Of a DNA stretch of 64,000 nt, positions 17,077 through 25,530 are shown one piece after another; position 1 is the first letter of the stretch, and the number at the start of each line of letters is the position of its first letter. The stretch covers positions 186,001 through 250,000 of the forward strand of contig CAVXOR010000001.1 of assembly GCA_963763475.1 (NCBI GenBank), in the 5' to 3' direction. Source of the DNA: AC-32 sp963763475 (GTDB lineage Bacteria; Actinomycetota; Thermoleophilia; Gaiellales; Gaiellaceae). The translations under genes were made by a program, and so were the position numbers. The notes beneath the pieces are model-generated. The model saw nothing but the letters and a program-made list of their open reading frames with translations, ran no database searches and was not told the DNA's origin.

Positions 17077-17448
17077 GTGGGGACGACCATCGAACCGCTG
17101 GTCCGTCGATTGAACGTGGTCTACCTCTACGTCTCCGAGATGGACCGGTCACTCCGTTTCTATCGCGACCTGCTGGGCGTGCCGCTCGAGGGCGACGGCG
17201 ACTGGCAGGAGACTTCGCTAGGCGGCACGCGGTTCGCGCTGCACCGGGCGCACGAAGGGGTAGGACCGCTCTCGTCGGGCACCGTCCACGTCGACTTCGA
17301 GGTAGCTGACCTCGACCGTGCGGCGGAGCGGCTGCAGGCGGCCGGCGTCGAGGTGGAGGAGACGATGCGCGACGAGTGGGGCGCTGCGGCCAGGTTCACG
17401 GATCCCGACGGCTATCAGATCTACCTCTTCGAGTCGCCCACGTCGTGA
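17077..17448 (+). CDS. VOC superfamily (glyoxalase/bleomycin resistance) protein
   Basis: A 123-residue single VOC module pair: RLNVVYLYVSEMDRSLRFYR at the start and VHVDFEVADLDRAAERLQ in the second half, ending FTDPDGYQIYLFE, which carries the usual C-terminal glutamate metal ligand. The first metal position (VVYLYVS) lacks the common histidine, so it may not be a canonical lyase. An ATG at 17065 is in frame, but it lies inside the -10 hexamer, so GTG 17077 is preferred. Substrate unknown. Confidence 0.8.
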   Translation: MGTTIEPLVRRLNVVYLYVSEMDRSLRFYRDLLGVPLEGDGDWQETSLGGTRFALHRAHEGVGPLSSGTVHVDFEVADLDRAAERLQAAGVEVEETMRDEWGAAARFTDPDGYQIYLFESPTS

Positions 17449-17476
17449 CGGTCGAGAACTTCACCGAGCCGGAAGA

Positions 17477-18772
17477 GTGACGCTCCGAGACGAGGTCACC
17501 GAGCTCCTGCAGGAGCTGATCCGCCTCGACACGGTCAACCCGCCCGGCAACGAGACCCAGGCCGCGGAGCTGCTGCGCGACTACCTGGCCGGGCACGGCG
17601 TCGAGAGCGAGCTCTACGCCAGGACGCCGGAGCGCGCGAACCTGGTCGCGCGCCTGCCGGGCAAGAGCGGCGGCCAGAGCCTGCTGCTGCTCTCGCACAC
17701 CGACACCGTGGTCGCGCACGCCGGCGAATGGGAAGTCGACCCGTGGTCGGGCGAGGTGCGCGGCAGCGAGGTCTGGGGCCGCGGCGCGCTCGACATGAAG
17801 GGCCAGGTCGCTGCGGAGGCGGTCGCAATCGCCTCGCTCGCGCGTGAAGGCTTCGAGCCCGCCGGCGACCTGGTCTTCGCGGCTTGCGCCGACGAGGAGG
17901 TCGGCGACGGCTTCGGGCTGGCGTGGCTTTGCGAGCACCATCCGGAGGCAGTGCGCACCGACTACGCACTGAACGAGGGCTCGGGCGAGCGGATGGAGCT
18001 CTTCGGCCGGCCCTTCTACCTCTGCTCGAGCGCCGAGAAGATGAGCTCGCCCTTCCGCCTGCTCGTGCACGGCCGCGCCGGCCACGCCTCCGTGCCGGGG
18101 ATCGCGGACAACGCCCTCGTGAAGGCAGCGCCGCTGATCGAGCGGCTCGCGGCGTACCGGCCGGAGCTGCGGCTTGGCCCGGAGACGAGCGCGATGATCC
18201 AGGCCGTCGCCGGCCAGGAGCTCGAGCCCGCCGAGGCGCTCGAGCTCGCGCGCGCGACCGACGAGGCGGCCGCCGAGCTGTTCGCGCCGCTGCTCTCGCT
18301 GACGCTCTCGCCGACGATGGTCTCTGCCTCCGACACGCGCAACGTGATCCCGCACGTCTGCGAGGTGGTCGTCGACTGCCGCCTGCTGCCCGGGCAGACG
18401 CAGGACGAGGTCGAGCCCGTTCTCAGGCAGGTGCTCGGCGAGGGCGAGTACGAGTTCGAGTGGCTGGACGGCCGCGGCGGCACGCGCTCCGAGCTCGGGA
18501 CGCCGCTCTGGTCGGCAGTCGAGAGCTTCGTGGCGGGCATCGAGCCTGAAGCGACCGTGCTCCCCGTCTGCGTGGCCGGTTTCACGGACAGCCACTGGCT
18601 GCGCGAGGCCTTCGGCACGGTGGTCTACGGCTTCTTCCCGACCAGGGCCATGCACCCGCAGCTGGCGTCGCGGCTGATCCACTCGGCCGACGAGCGGATC
18701 GAGATCGACGACCTCGAGCTGGCGGTGGACTGCTTCCGGCACGCTGCCGTCGAGGTGACGGGCGGCGGCTAG
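17477..18772 (+). CDS. M20/M25/M40 family metallopeptidase
   Basis: Two-zinc amidohydrolase or peptidase of 431 aa (ArgE/DapE/carboxypeptidase G2 type). Zinc ligands are in LLSHTDTVVA, GRGALDMKGQVA (bridging Asp) and CADEEVGDGFG (catalytic Glu and ligand); the dimerisation domain contains VHGRAGHASVPG, and the last ligand would be in AMHPQL. Substrate specificity is not evident. GTG 17477 follows GGAAG by one base and gives the usual N-terminus (ELLQELIRLDTVNPPGNET). Codons and spacing suggest possible co-transcription with the VOC gene 28 bases upstream. Confidence 0.88.
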   Translation: MTLRDEVTELLQELIRLDTVNPPGNETQAAELLRDYLAGHGVESELYARTPERANLVARLPGKSGGQSLLLLSHTDTVVAHAGEWEVDPWSGEVRGSEVWGRGALDMKGQVAAEAVAIASLAREGFEPAGDLVFAACADEEVGDGFGLAWLCEHHPEAVRTDYALNEGSGERMELFGRPFYLCSSAEKMSSPFRLLVHGRAGHASVPGIADNALVKAAPLIERLAAYRPELRLGPETSAMIQAVAGQELEPAEALELARATDEAAAELFAPLLSLTLSPTMVSASDTRNVIPHVCEVVVDCRLLPGQTQDEVEPVLRQVLGEGEYEFEWLDGRGGTRSELGTPLWSAVESFVAGIEPEATVLPVCVAGFTDSHWLREAFGTVVYGFFPTRAMHPQLASRLIHSADERIEIDDLELAVDCFRHAAVEVTGGG

Positions 18773-18775
18773 GCT
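18770..18775 (+). promoter_or_regulatory. -10 element TAGGCT overlapping the M20 peptidase stop codon
   Basis: TAGGCT begins with the TAG stop of the peptidase gene and lies eight bases before ATG 18784, predicting a leaderless DUF1385 transcript. Confidence 0.45.
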
Positions 18776-18783
18776 TTCCGCCG

Positions 18784-19572
18784 ATGGCGGACAAGATCCG
18801 GCTCGGCGGGATGGCACTCGTGAACGGCGTGCTCGTGCACGGCCCGAGCTCGTGGGCATGTGCGGTGCGCTCCGGGGACGGCGAGCTGAAGGTCGCCGCG
18901 GAGTACAAGACGTTTCGCGCGGCCGACGTCAGGAACCCGATCCTGCGCGGCCCCGCGCGGATCGCCGAGGTCTTCGCACTGCTGCCTCAGGTGCGCCGCC
19001 GGCTACCGGAGGCAAGGCTGCCCTTCCAGCGGCCGCAGGTGCTCGCGGCGATGGGCGGCACCGCGCTCGTGGTGCGGGCGGTCAAGGAATCGTCGCGCCT
19101 GAGCCCGCTGGCGCGCGAGCTCGTCGGCGGGATGCTCTCGCTTGCGCCGGCCGCTTTCGCGCTGCGCGGCGGCGAGCTCGCGGCCTACCACGGCGCCGAG
19201 CACATCTCGATCGGCAGCTATGAGCACGGCGAGCAGCGCGCCCGCGAGCACGAGCGTTGTGGCTCGCACCTGCTCGGCCCGCTGGTCGCGAGCTCTGCGA
19301 TCGGCGCGACCCTGGCCGCCAAGGCGCCGGCGCATCTGCGCGGGCCGGCACGCGCAGCCGCCCAGCTCGGCGCGGTCGCGGCGTCCACGGAGCTCTTCGG
19401 CTGGATGACGCGCAACCCGGACAAGCCGCTCTCTCGCGCGCTGGCGTGGCCGGGCCACGAGCTGCAGCACCGGCTCGCCACCGCCGAGCCGACCCCGGAG
19501 CAGCTCGAGGTCGCCGAGGCGGCGCTGGCGGCGTGCCTGGAGCTCGAGCATGCAGCAGCGGACCAAAACTAG
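18784..19572 (+). CDS. DUF1385 family membrane protein (YqhQ-like)
   Basis: The family marks are RLGGMALVNGVLVHGPSSWA at the N-terminus and the central AAYHGAEHISIGSYEHGE followed by HERCGSHLLGPLV; homologues carry the same YHGAEH and HxRCGT blocks. About four hydrophobic segments lie between and after them. The function of DUF1385 proteins is unknown. Length 262 aa is somewhat shorter than the usual ~300. The end overlaps the nicotinate phosphoribosyltransferase gene by 23 bases, suggesting co-expression. Confidence 0.85.
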   Translation: MADKIRLGGMALVNGVLVHGPSSWACAVRSGDGELKVAAEYKTFRAADVRNPILRGPARIAEVFALLPQVRRRLPEARLPFQRPQVLAAMGGTALVVRAVKESSRLSPLARELVGGMLSLAPAAFALRGGELAAYHGAEHISIGSYEHGEQRAREHERCGSHLLGPLVASSAIGATLAAKAPAHLRGPARAAAQLGAVAASTELFGWMTRNPDKPLSRALAWPGHELQHRLATAEPTPEQLEVAEAALAACLELEHAAADQN

Positions 19573-20632
19573 GCGGCTGCCGCCCGAGATCTTCGACCTC
19601 CCCGTCGAGAAGATGCGGGAGGGCTACTACACCGACGCGTACTTCAACCACACGCGCGAGGTGCTGATCCGCGACGGCAGGCACCCGCGTGTGGTGATGC
19701 AGGTCTTCCAGAAGCGCCAGGCCTACCTCGGCGGGATCGACGAGGCGATCGCAGTGCTGAAGCTCTGCGCCGATGACTGGGACGACCTGACCATCCACGC
19801 GCTCTACGACGGCGAGCCGATCGACCCCTACGAGCCGGTGCTGCGGATCGAGGGCGACTACACCGGCTTCGCGCACCTCGAGACCGTCTACCTGGGCGTG
19901 CTCGCGCGGCGGACGCTGATCACCAGCAACGTCGTGCGCGTGCTCGAGGCCGCCAACGGCAAGCCGATCATCTTCATGCCGGCCCGGCACGACCATCACC
20001 GTGTGCAGACGGGGGACGGCTACGCGGCCTTCGTCGCCGGCCAGGTGGTCGGGGCGGAGATCGGCGTCACCTCCGAGGCGCAGGCCTCGTGGTGGGGCGG
20101 CCGCGGGATCGGCACCGTCCCGCACGCGCTGATCGCCGCGTACGGCGGCAACACCGTGCTCGCGGCGACCAAGTTCGTCGAGAACGTCGATCCCGAGATG
20201 AACGTGACCGTGCTCGTCGACTTCGAAAACGATTCGGTGGAGACCGCGCTCGAGGTCGCACGCGCTCTCGGCCCACGGCTCTGGGGCGTCCGCCTCGACA
20301 CCTCTGGCCAGCTCGTCGACCGCTCGCTCTGGGGCGAGATGGGCGACTTCGACCCGCGTGGGGTGAACGAGCAGCTCGTTCGCAAGGTGCGCGACGCGCT
20401 CGACCGCGACGGGTTCGAGCAGGTCAGGATCGTGGTTTCCGGCGGCTTCGACGTCGAGCGGATCCGGGCCTTCGAGGAGCGCGGAGTCCCCGTCGACTCC
20501 TACGGCGTCGGCTCGGCGCTGATCCGCGGCGAGAACGACTTCACCGGCGACATCGTGATGACCGACGGCCGTCCCTCCGCGAAGGTCGGCCGCCGCTTCC
20601 GCGACAACCCGCGGCTCGCCCTCGTCGAGTAG
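19550..20632 (+). CDS. pncB: Nicotinate phosphoribosyltransferase
   Basis: Converts nicotinate and PRPP to nicotinate mononucleotide in NAD salvage (Preiss-Handler route). Seen are EKMREGYYTDAYFNHTRE at the N-terminus, the active-site region FMPARHDHHRVQTGDGYAAF, SWWGGRGIGTVPHALIAAYG, and the phosphate-binding C-terminal IVVSGGFDVERI and VDSYGVGSAL. At 360 aa it resembles the shorter archaeal/thermophile type. ATG 19550 lies within the DUF1385 end. The convergent neighbour is a nicotinamidase-like hydrolase, which would supply nicotinate. Confidence 0.92.
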   Translation: MQQRTKTRRLPPEIFDLPVEKMREGYYTDAYFNHTREVLIRDGRHPRVVMQVFQKRQAYLGGIDEAIAVLKLCADDWDDLTIHALYDGEPIDPYEPVLRIEGDYTGFAHLETVYLGVLARRTLITSNVVRVLEAANGKPIIFMPARHDHHRVQTGDGYAAFVAGQVVGAEIGVTSEAQASWWGGRGIGTVPHALIAAYGGNTVLAATKFVENVDPEMNVTVLVDFENDSVETALEVARALGPRLWGVRLDTSGQLVDRSLWGEMGDFDPRGVNEQLVRKVRDALDRDGFEQVRIVVSGGFDVERIRAFEERGVPVDSYGVGSALIRGENDFTGDIVMTDGRPSAKVGRRFRDNPRLALVE

Positions 20633-20635
20633 CGC

Positions 20636-21670
20636 TCAGGCGCGGGCCGAGGCGGCCAGTCCCGGCCAGTTCTCGATCGGGTCGGTTGAGCGCACGACGT
20701 GCATGCCGGCGGCCGCGAACCGCTCGAACGCGGCGTCCGCCTCCTCGGTGTAGTCGACCGCGCCTGGCACGACGACGGGCGAGGTGCAGTCCTCGAGCAG
20801 GTAGACCTTCTCCGCGAGCCGCCGCTCGTCGCGGAGGTACGAGGAGAGCAGGTCGTCGATCGTCCAGGCGACGCAGTGGCTCTTCGCCTGGCCGGCGATC
20901 AAGACCGCGTCGAAGCTCAACAGCTCCTCGAGCAGCGGCGTGTTCGGCTCTCCGAGCAGCTCGCCGTCGGGTCCGCGTGTCACTTCCGGGCCGAACACCG
21001 AATAGTGCTCGGTGAGCGGCGAGTGCCCTTTCTGCTGGAAGTCGGGCTGCGAGCGTCGCACCACCGAATGGAAGAAGATCGCCTCCTCGACTGCGGGCAC
21101 CAGCGCGTGACCGATGCCGCCCAGCATCGCGTGGTAGGGCCAGATCGTGAGCTTGTACTTGCCCGAGGCCTCGAGCTCGCGCGTGTAGTGCAGGAGATGG
21201 CGCTGTGCGTACTCCGGGTCGAGGCCGAGGCTGCGGGCGGCGACCTCGTCGACGCGCCAGCGCCCCGACTCCACGTCGTCGGCGGAGACGAGCGTGTACG
21301 GCTGTGGGTGCTCGCCGTCGGCGTCGACGAGCCAGAGCGAGTGGAACACCTGCATCGCCTGATGCGTGTCCAGGGTCGGGACGATCTTCGTGATCGCGTC
21401 GAGGTTGCGGTAGATGAACTCGCAGAGGCGCCGGTTGTCGTCCACGGCCCCCGTTCCGGAGCGGCCGCCCACGAAGAGCTCGAACGCCGGGATGCAGAAC
21501 GTGTTCTGGACGTCGACCGCGACGAGGCAGATCCGGAAAGCATCCTCGACCGCCGGCTGGACCTCGTGCTCCTGCGCCCACTCTTCGGCGTCACGAGCCA
21601 GTTCCTCGTACTGGACGCGCCAGATGTCGGCCACCGTCGCCGGGTCGAAGTGAGCGGGCACCGGCAGCAC
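20636..21670 (-). CDS. Isochorismatase-family cysteine hydrolase, probable nicotinamidase
   Basis: The catalytic aspartate is in VAVDVQNTFC near residue 52, a DTH metal-type motif follows (PTLDTHQAMQVF), and the nucleophile is in AGQAKSHCVAWTIDD near 265. The adjacent nicotinate phosphoribosyltransferase suggests nicotinamidase activity. It is unusually long, 344 aa against about 200, with a 45-residue N-terminal extension and a large insert between the metal motif and the cysteine. GTG 21670 follows TAGACT (21678-21683) by seven bases. Stops of the two NAD genes are four bases apart. Confidence 0.8.
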   Translation of the reverse strand: MLPVPAHFDPATVADIWRVQYEELARDAEEWAQEHEVQPAVEDAFRICLVAVDVQNTFCIPAFELFVGGRSGTGAVDDNRRLCEFIYRNLDAITKIVPTLDTHQAMQVFHSLWLVDADGEHPQPYTLVSADDVESGRWRVDEVAARSLGLDPEYAQRHLLHYTRELEASGKYKLTIWPYHAMLGGIGHALVPAVEEAIFFHSVVRRSQPDFQQKGHSPLTEHYSVFGPEVTRGPDGELLGEPNTPLLEELLSFDAVLIAGQAKSHCVAWTIDDLLSSYLRDERRLAEKVYLLEDCTSPVVVPGAVDYTEEADAAFERFAAAGMHVVRSTDPIENWPGLAASARA

Positions 21671-21677
21671 GGCTCCA

Positions 21678-21683
21678 AGTCTA
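21678..21683 (-). promoter_or_regulatory. -10 element TAGACT for leaderless cysteine hydrolase gene
   Basis: On the minus strand TAGACT ends seven bases before GTG 21670. The same hexamer occurs upstream of the YhaM-like gene at 27335-27340. Confidence 0.5.
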
Positions 21684-21747
21684 GTGGCCTCTCCCCGGGC
21701 CTCCGCCGGTTGACTCGGGGTCGAAACAAGGGGATAACGAGTACGGG

Positions 21748-23256
21748 ATGGGCGACTGGCTCGTTTTCATTCGCGACGGGATCGCGGCCTGGTTGCCGCT
21801 GTTCTTCGCGGTCCTGCTCGTCCTTATGGTCTACATCCTCTGGCGCACGCTGCAGGTGATGCCGCGCGTGAAGGCCGCGAAGACGCTGACCTCCGACTCG
21901 AACGTCTCCTGGGACGACGTCGCCGGCCTCGACGAGGCGAAGGGCGAGCTGCGCGAGGTGATCGACTTCCTCAGCGACCCGGCGCGGTTCGGCCGCCTAG
22001 GCGCGCGCGTGCCGAAGGGGATCCTGCTCTACGGGCCGCCGGGGACCGGCAAGACGCTCCTCGCCAAGGCGATCGCCAGCGAGGCGGGCGCGCGCTTCTA
22101 CGCGCAGAGCGCCTCGGCCTTCGTGGAGATGTTCGCCGGCCTCGGTGCCGCGCGGATCCGCAAGCTCTTCGAAGAGGCGCGCAAGAACGCGCCCTCGATC
22201 GTCTTCATCGACGAGCTCGACGCGGTCGGTGCGCAGCGGACCGGCCACGGCTTCTCGCGTGAGCAGGACCAGACGCTGAACCAGCTGCTGGTCGAGCTGG
22301 ACGGCTTCGCGACCCGCGACCAGGTGATCGTGATGGGCGCCTCCAACCGGCTCCAGGATCTCGACGCCGCGCTCCTTCGGCCTGGCCGCTTCGACCGGCA
22401 GGTGCTCGTGGCCGCGCCGGACCTGGCCGGCCGCGAGGAGATCCTCCACGTCCACGTGCGCGGCAAGCCACTCGGCGAGGACATCGACCTGCGCTCGATC
22501 GCGCGCCAGACCGCCGGCCTGACCGGCGCGGAGCTGGAGAACATCGCCAACGAGGCCGCGATCTTCGCCGGCCGCTCGAGCCAGACCGCGATCCGGCAGT
22601 CCGACTTCGAGGACGCGATGGAGCGCGTCGTCGCCGGCCTGCAGCAGCGCAAGGTGATGACCGAGAAGGAGCGGCGGATCCTCGCCTACCACGAGGCCGG
22701 CCACGCGGTCATGTCCCATCTGACCGGCGACCTCTTGCCGGTGCACAAGGTGACGATCGTCTCGCGCGGGCAGGCGCTCGGCTACACGCTCAACCTGCCG
22801 AGCGAGGAGCGCTACCTGCACACCACCGAGGAGTTCGAGGATCTACTCAAGGTCTACCTCGCCGGCCGCGCAGCGGAGCAGATCGTCTTCGGCCGCGTCA
22901 CGAACGGCGCCGCCAACGACCTCGAGAAGGCGACCGACGTCGCACGGGCAATGGTCTTCGAGTACGGAATGTCGAACGCGACCGCTTCGCGGACGATGCG
23001 CGCCGACAACTACGCGCTCTCCGAGGAAACGAAGCGGCTGCGCGATCAGGAGCAGGCCCGCCTCACCGACGAGGCCTACGCGGAGGCGATCCGCCTGCTG
23101 CAGAAGCACCGGGTCGTGCTCGACCGGATCGCGAAGGCGCTGCTCGAGAAGGAGACGCTCGACAAGGACGAGCTCGCCGAGCTGGTCGGCGACGTCGCGG
23201 CCGAGTCGCGGTCGTCGGAGACCGTCGGCACCGTCCGCGTAGTCGCTGCCGACTGA
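21748..23256 (+). CDS. FtsH-like AAA metalloprotease, short form
   Basis: Membrane-anchored ATP-dependent zinc protease, 502 aa. One N-terminal helix (LPLFFAVLLVLMVYILWRTL) is followed by the AAA domain: Walker A YGPPGTGKTLLAK, Walker B IVFIDELDAVG and the SRH region LLRPGRFDRQV. The protease zinc site is AYHEAGHAVMSHL near residue 310, with the third ligand in NDLEKATDVARAMV. Classical FtsH has about 600-650 residues with two helices and an external domain; both the first helix and that domain are missing here, so it is probably a secondary paralogue. ATG 21748. Confidence 0.88.
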   Translation: MGDWLVFIRDGIAAWLPLFFAVLLVLMVYILWRTLQVMPRVKAAKTLTSDSNVSWDDVAGLDEAKGELREVIDFLSDPARFGRLGARVPKGILLYGPPGTGKTLLAKAIASEAGARFYAQSASAFVEMFAGLGAARIRKLFEEARKNAPSIVFIDELDAVGAQRTGHGFSREQDQTLNQLLVELDGFATRDQVIVMGASNRLQDLDAALLRPGRFDRQVLVAAPDLAGREEILHVHVRGKPLGEDIDLRSIARQTAGLTGAELENIANEAAIFAGRSSQTAIRQSDFEDAMERVVAGLQQRKVMTEKERRILAYHEAGHAVMSHLTGDLLPVHKVTIVSRGQALGYTLNLPSEERYLHTTEEFEDLLKVYLAGRAAEQIVFGRVTNGAANDLEKATDVARAMVFEYGMSNATASRTMRADNYALSEETKRLRDQEQARLTDEAYAEAIRLLQKHRVVLDRIAKALLEKETLDKDELAELVGDVAAESRSSETVGTVRVVAAD

Positions 23257-23258
23257 CG

Positions 23259-23333
23259 CGTCGATCGGTCGTTTCAGACGGACACACGCGCAAGGCGCGG
23301 GCGTCCTGACACCGGCGCCCGCAAGCGGCGCCT
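23259..23333 (+). repeat. Dispersed two-hairpin element, copy B
   Basis: Starts TCGATCGGTCGTTTCAGACG, then a hairpin of CGCGC/GCGCG within GGAC...GTCC, the unpaired TCCTGA, and a second hairpin GGCGCC/GGCGCC around GCAAGC. It begins three bases after the FtsH-like stop and ends about 42 bases before the methylmalonyl-CoA epimerase start. It aligns with copy A (opposite strand) and copy C. Confidence 0.7.
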
Positions 23334-23362
23334 CAGCGCGCCGTGGCGGCTGAGTGACCAGA

Positions 23363-23368
23363 TAGCAT
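23363..23368 (+). promoter_or_regulatory. -10 element TAGCAT for leaderless epimerase gene
   Basis: TAGCAT ends seven bases before GTG 23376 and fixes that start. No ribosome site is present. Confidence 0.5.
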
Positions 23369-23375
23369 CGCCCGC

Positions 23376-23780
23376 GTGGAGCCGCGCGGGATTCACCACC
23401 TGGGGGTGGCCGTCGACGACCTCGACAGCGCGCTCTCGACCTACGAGCGGCTCTTCGGGGCGCGGCTCGAGCACCGCGAGACCGTCGCCGACCAGGGCGT
23501 CGAGGCTGCCTCGCTACGGATTGGCTCCGACCGGGTCGAGCTGCTCGCCGCGCTCGGCGACGACACGCCCGTGGGCAAGTTCCTCGCCAAGCGCGGGCCT
23601 GGCATGCACCACGTCGCCTACGAGGTCGACGACGTCGGCGCCGCGCTCGACGAGCTCACCGCCGAAGGCGCGGAGCTGATCGACGAGTCGCCTCGGCGCG
23701 GGCTGTTCGGGCTCGAGGTCGCGTTCGTCCACCCGGACGCCGTCCACGGGGTGCTCGCGGAGATCGTCAGCGGTGCCTGA
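23376..23780 (+). CDS. mce: Methylmalonyl-CoA epimerase
   Basis: VOC-fold enzyme that interconverts (R)- and (S)-methylmalonyl-CoA in propionate and branched-chain metabolism. Metal ligands are visible in GIHHLGVAV, in GPGMHHVAYEV and in the C-terminal VHGVLAEIV, with VELLAAL and FLAKRGPGMHH typical of the epimerase. Length 134 aa matches the family. No mutase gene is in the window. GTG 23376 is set by the -10. The end overlaps a small downstream gene by eight bases. Confidence 0.9.
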   Translation: MEPRGIHHLGVAVDDLDSALSTYERLFGARLEHRETVADQGVEAASLRIGSDRVELLAALGDDTPVGKFLAKRGPGMHHVAYEVDDVGAALDELTAEGAELIDESPRRGLFGLEVAFVHPDAVHGVLAEIVSGA

Positions 23781-24000
23781 GGAGCGCGTGCGCATCGAGA
23801 TCGGCTTCGACGGCGGCCAGATCATGGGCGCCTACGTCGAGCTTCCGGCTGCAGACGAGCTCGAGCGCGCGCTCGGCGACGGACGCGACGGGGCGCTCGC
23901 GCTGGAAGCCGAGGACGGGCGCTACACGGTGGCGCTGAGGCGTGTCGTCTACCTGAAGCGATTCTCCCGCGAGGGGCGCGTCGGCTTCAGCTCCGGCTGA
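23773..24000 (+). CDS. Small conserved protein of unknown function (75 aa)
   Basis: No family recognised. The protein has alternating strand residues (RVRIEIGFDGGQIMGAYVEL), an acidic centre and a closing segment RRVVYLKRFSREGRVGF, suggesting a small beta-rich fold. GTG 23773 overlaps the epimerase stop by eight bases, so it is co-translated with that gene. It could serve the same pathway, but nothing in the sequence shows how. Confidence 0.65.
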   Translation: MPEERVRIEIGFDGGQIMGAYVELPAADELERALGDGRDGALALEAEDGRYTVALRRVVYLKRFSREGRVGFSSG

Positions 24001-24041
24001 ACCGCGTTAGCGGTCGGTCGGCGAAGGGCAAGCCTCACTGA

Positions 24042-24602
24042 GTGAGCGCCGTCGCGCGATCCAACACGGACGACCTCCGCCGGCTGGTCGAGCTCGCCCA
24101 ACAGGGAGACCGCGAGGCGCTCGAAGCGCTCTACCTGTTGCATTTCGACCGGATCTACAGCTACCTGCACATGAGCGTCGGCAACCGGCACGACGCCGAG
24201 GACCTGACGACGCAGACCTTCCTCAAGATGCTGGAGGCGATCGGCCGTTTTCGCTGGCAGTCGGCGCCGTTCTCGGCCTGGCTCTTCCGGATCGCGCACA
24301 ACCTCGCGATGGACCACTTCCGTGCCTCGAGGCGCTGGCAGCCCGAGGAGGAGGTGCCGGAGCCCGAGGGTGCGGCCGAGTCGTCCGCCGAGGACGCGGC
24401 GCTCCAATCGATCGGCCGCAAGAGCATGCTCGAGCTGATCGAGAACCTCTCGCTCGAGCAGCAGCAGGTGCTGATGCTGAAGTTCCTGTTCAACTTCTCG
24501 AACGGCGAGGCCGGCACCGTGCTCGACAAGTCGGAGGGCGCGGTCAAGTCGCTCCAGCATCGCGCTCTCGCGTCGCTGCAGAAGCAGCTCCCGCAAGACT
24601 AG
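24042..24602 (+). CDS. ECF-type RNA polymerase sigma factor
   Basis: Sigma-70 family, 186 aa. Region 2 runs from LVELAQQGDREALEALYLLH to AWLFRIAHNLAMDHFRASRR, including the DAEDLTTQTFLKML core; region 4 is ENLSLEQQQVLMLKFLFNF to SEGAVKSLQHRALASLQ. The acidic linker between them is about 30 residues. No anti-sigma gene is adjacent; the following gene is a YchF-like GTPase, with four bases between. Target promoters are unknown. GTG 24042. Confidence 0.9.
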   Translation: MSAVARSNTDDLRRLVELAQQGDREALEALYLLHFDRIYSYLHMSVGNRHDAEDLTTQTFLKMLEAIGRFRWQSAPFSAWLFRIAHNLAMDHFRASRRWQPEEEVPEPEGAAESSAEDAALQSIGRKSMLELIENLSLEQQQVLMLKFLFNFSNGEAGTVLDKSEGAVKSLQHRALASLQKQLPQD

Positions 24603-24606
24603 GCGT

Positions 24607-25527
24607 GTGTTAGAGGCGGGAATCGTCGGCTTGCCGGCCGCGGGGAAGACCACGCTCTTCAACGCGCTCACGCGCGCGGGCGTCGGGCCTGACTTCGGCA
24701 AGGAGCACGTGGGCATGGCGCCGATCGCAGACGAGCGGCTCGGGCAGATCGCGCAGGTCGTCTCCGCCGCGAAAGTGACCCCGGCGGCCGCGCGCGTGAC
24801 CGACGTGCCGGGCACGGGGCCGCAGCTGCTCGGGAACCTGCGCCGCGTGGATGCGCTCGTGGCGGTGGTGGAAGGCTTCTCGGCGGGAGCGGATCCCGAC
24901 GGCGATCTCGAGCGACTCGAGCTCGAGCTGCTCGTAGCCGATCGCGATCACGTCGAGCGGCGGCTAGAGCGCGTGGCCAAGCAGGCGAAGTCCGGGGACG
25001 CGAAGGTGCGCGAGGAGGCGGCCGAGCTCGAGCGCGTGCTCGAGTGGGTGGACGCGGGCCGCTCGCTGCGCGACTGGGAGGGAGAGCTGCCGCCCGAACT
25101 CGAGCCGCTGACGACCAAGCCCGTCGTGCCGGTCGTCAACGGCGCGGCCGGAATCGACCTGAAGCTCGAGGCCGAGCTGGCCGAGTTGCCCGAGGAGGAG
25201 GCGGCCGCGTTCCGTGAGGGCGAGTCGGCGCTCGACGAGGTCGTGCGCCGCCTGTTCGCGGCGCTCGGCCTGATCACGTTCTTCACGGCCGGCGAGAAGG
25301 AGGCACGGGGCTGGACCCTGCGCGGTGGTCAGACCGCGCTCGAGGCCGCGGCTTCGATCCACACGGACATCGCGCGCGGCTTCATCCGCTGCGAGGTCGT
25401 GCGCTGGAACGACCTCGTCGAGACCGGCGGCTATGCGGAGGCGGCACGCCGCGGCCTGCAGCGGCTCGAAGGCAAGACCTACGAGGTGCAGGACGGCGAC
25501 GTGCTCACCGTCCGCTTCAACGTCTAG
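24607..25527 (+). CDS. YchF/OLA1-like GTPase, divergent
   Basis: Obg-related nucleotide-binding protein with a C-terminal TGS domain. The P-loop is GLPAAGKTTLF near residue 6 instead of the family GLPNVGKSTLF; G3 is VTDVPGTG; YchF-type segments include GNLRRVDALVAVVEGF, ITFFTAGEKEARGWTLRGG and HTDIARGFIRCEVV near the end. At 306 aa it is about 55 residues shorter than canonical YchF. Such proteins bind ATP or GTP and associate with ribosomes. GTG 24607 starts right after the sigma factor stop. Confidence 0.85.
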   Translation: MLEAGIVGLPAAGKTTLFNALTRAGVGPDFGKEHVGMAPIADERLGQIAQVVSAAKVTPAAARVTDVPGTGPQLLGNLRRVDALVAVVEGFSAGADPDGDLERLELELLVADRDHVERRLERVAKQAKSGDAKVREEAAELERVLEWVDAGRSLRDWEGELPPELEPLTTKPVVPVVNGAAGIDLKLEAELAELPEEEAAAFREGESALDEVVRRLFAALGLITFFTAGEKEARGWTLRGGQTALEAAASIHTDIARGFIRCEVVRWNDLVETGGYAEAARRGLQRLEGKTYEVQDGDVLTVRFNV

Positions 25528-25530
25528 GCG

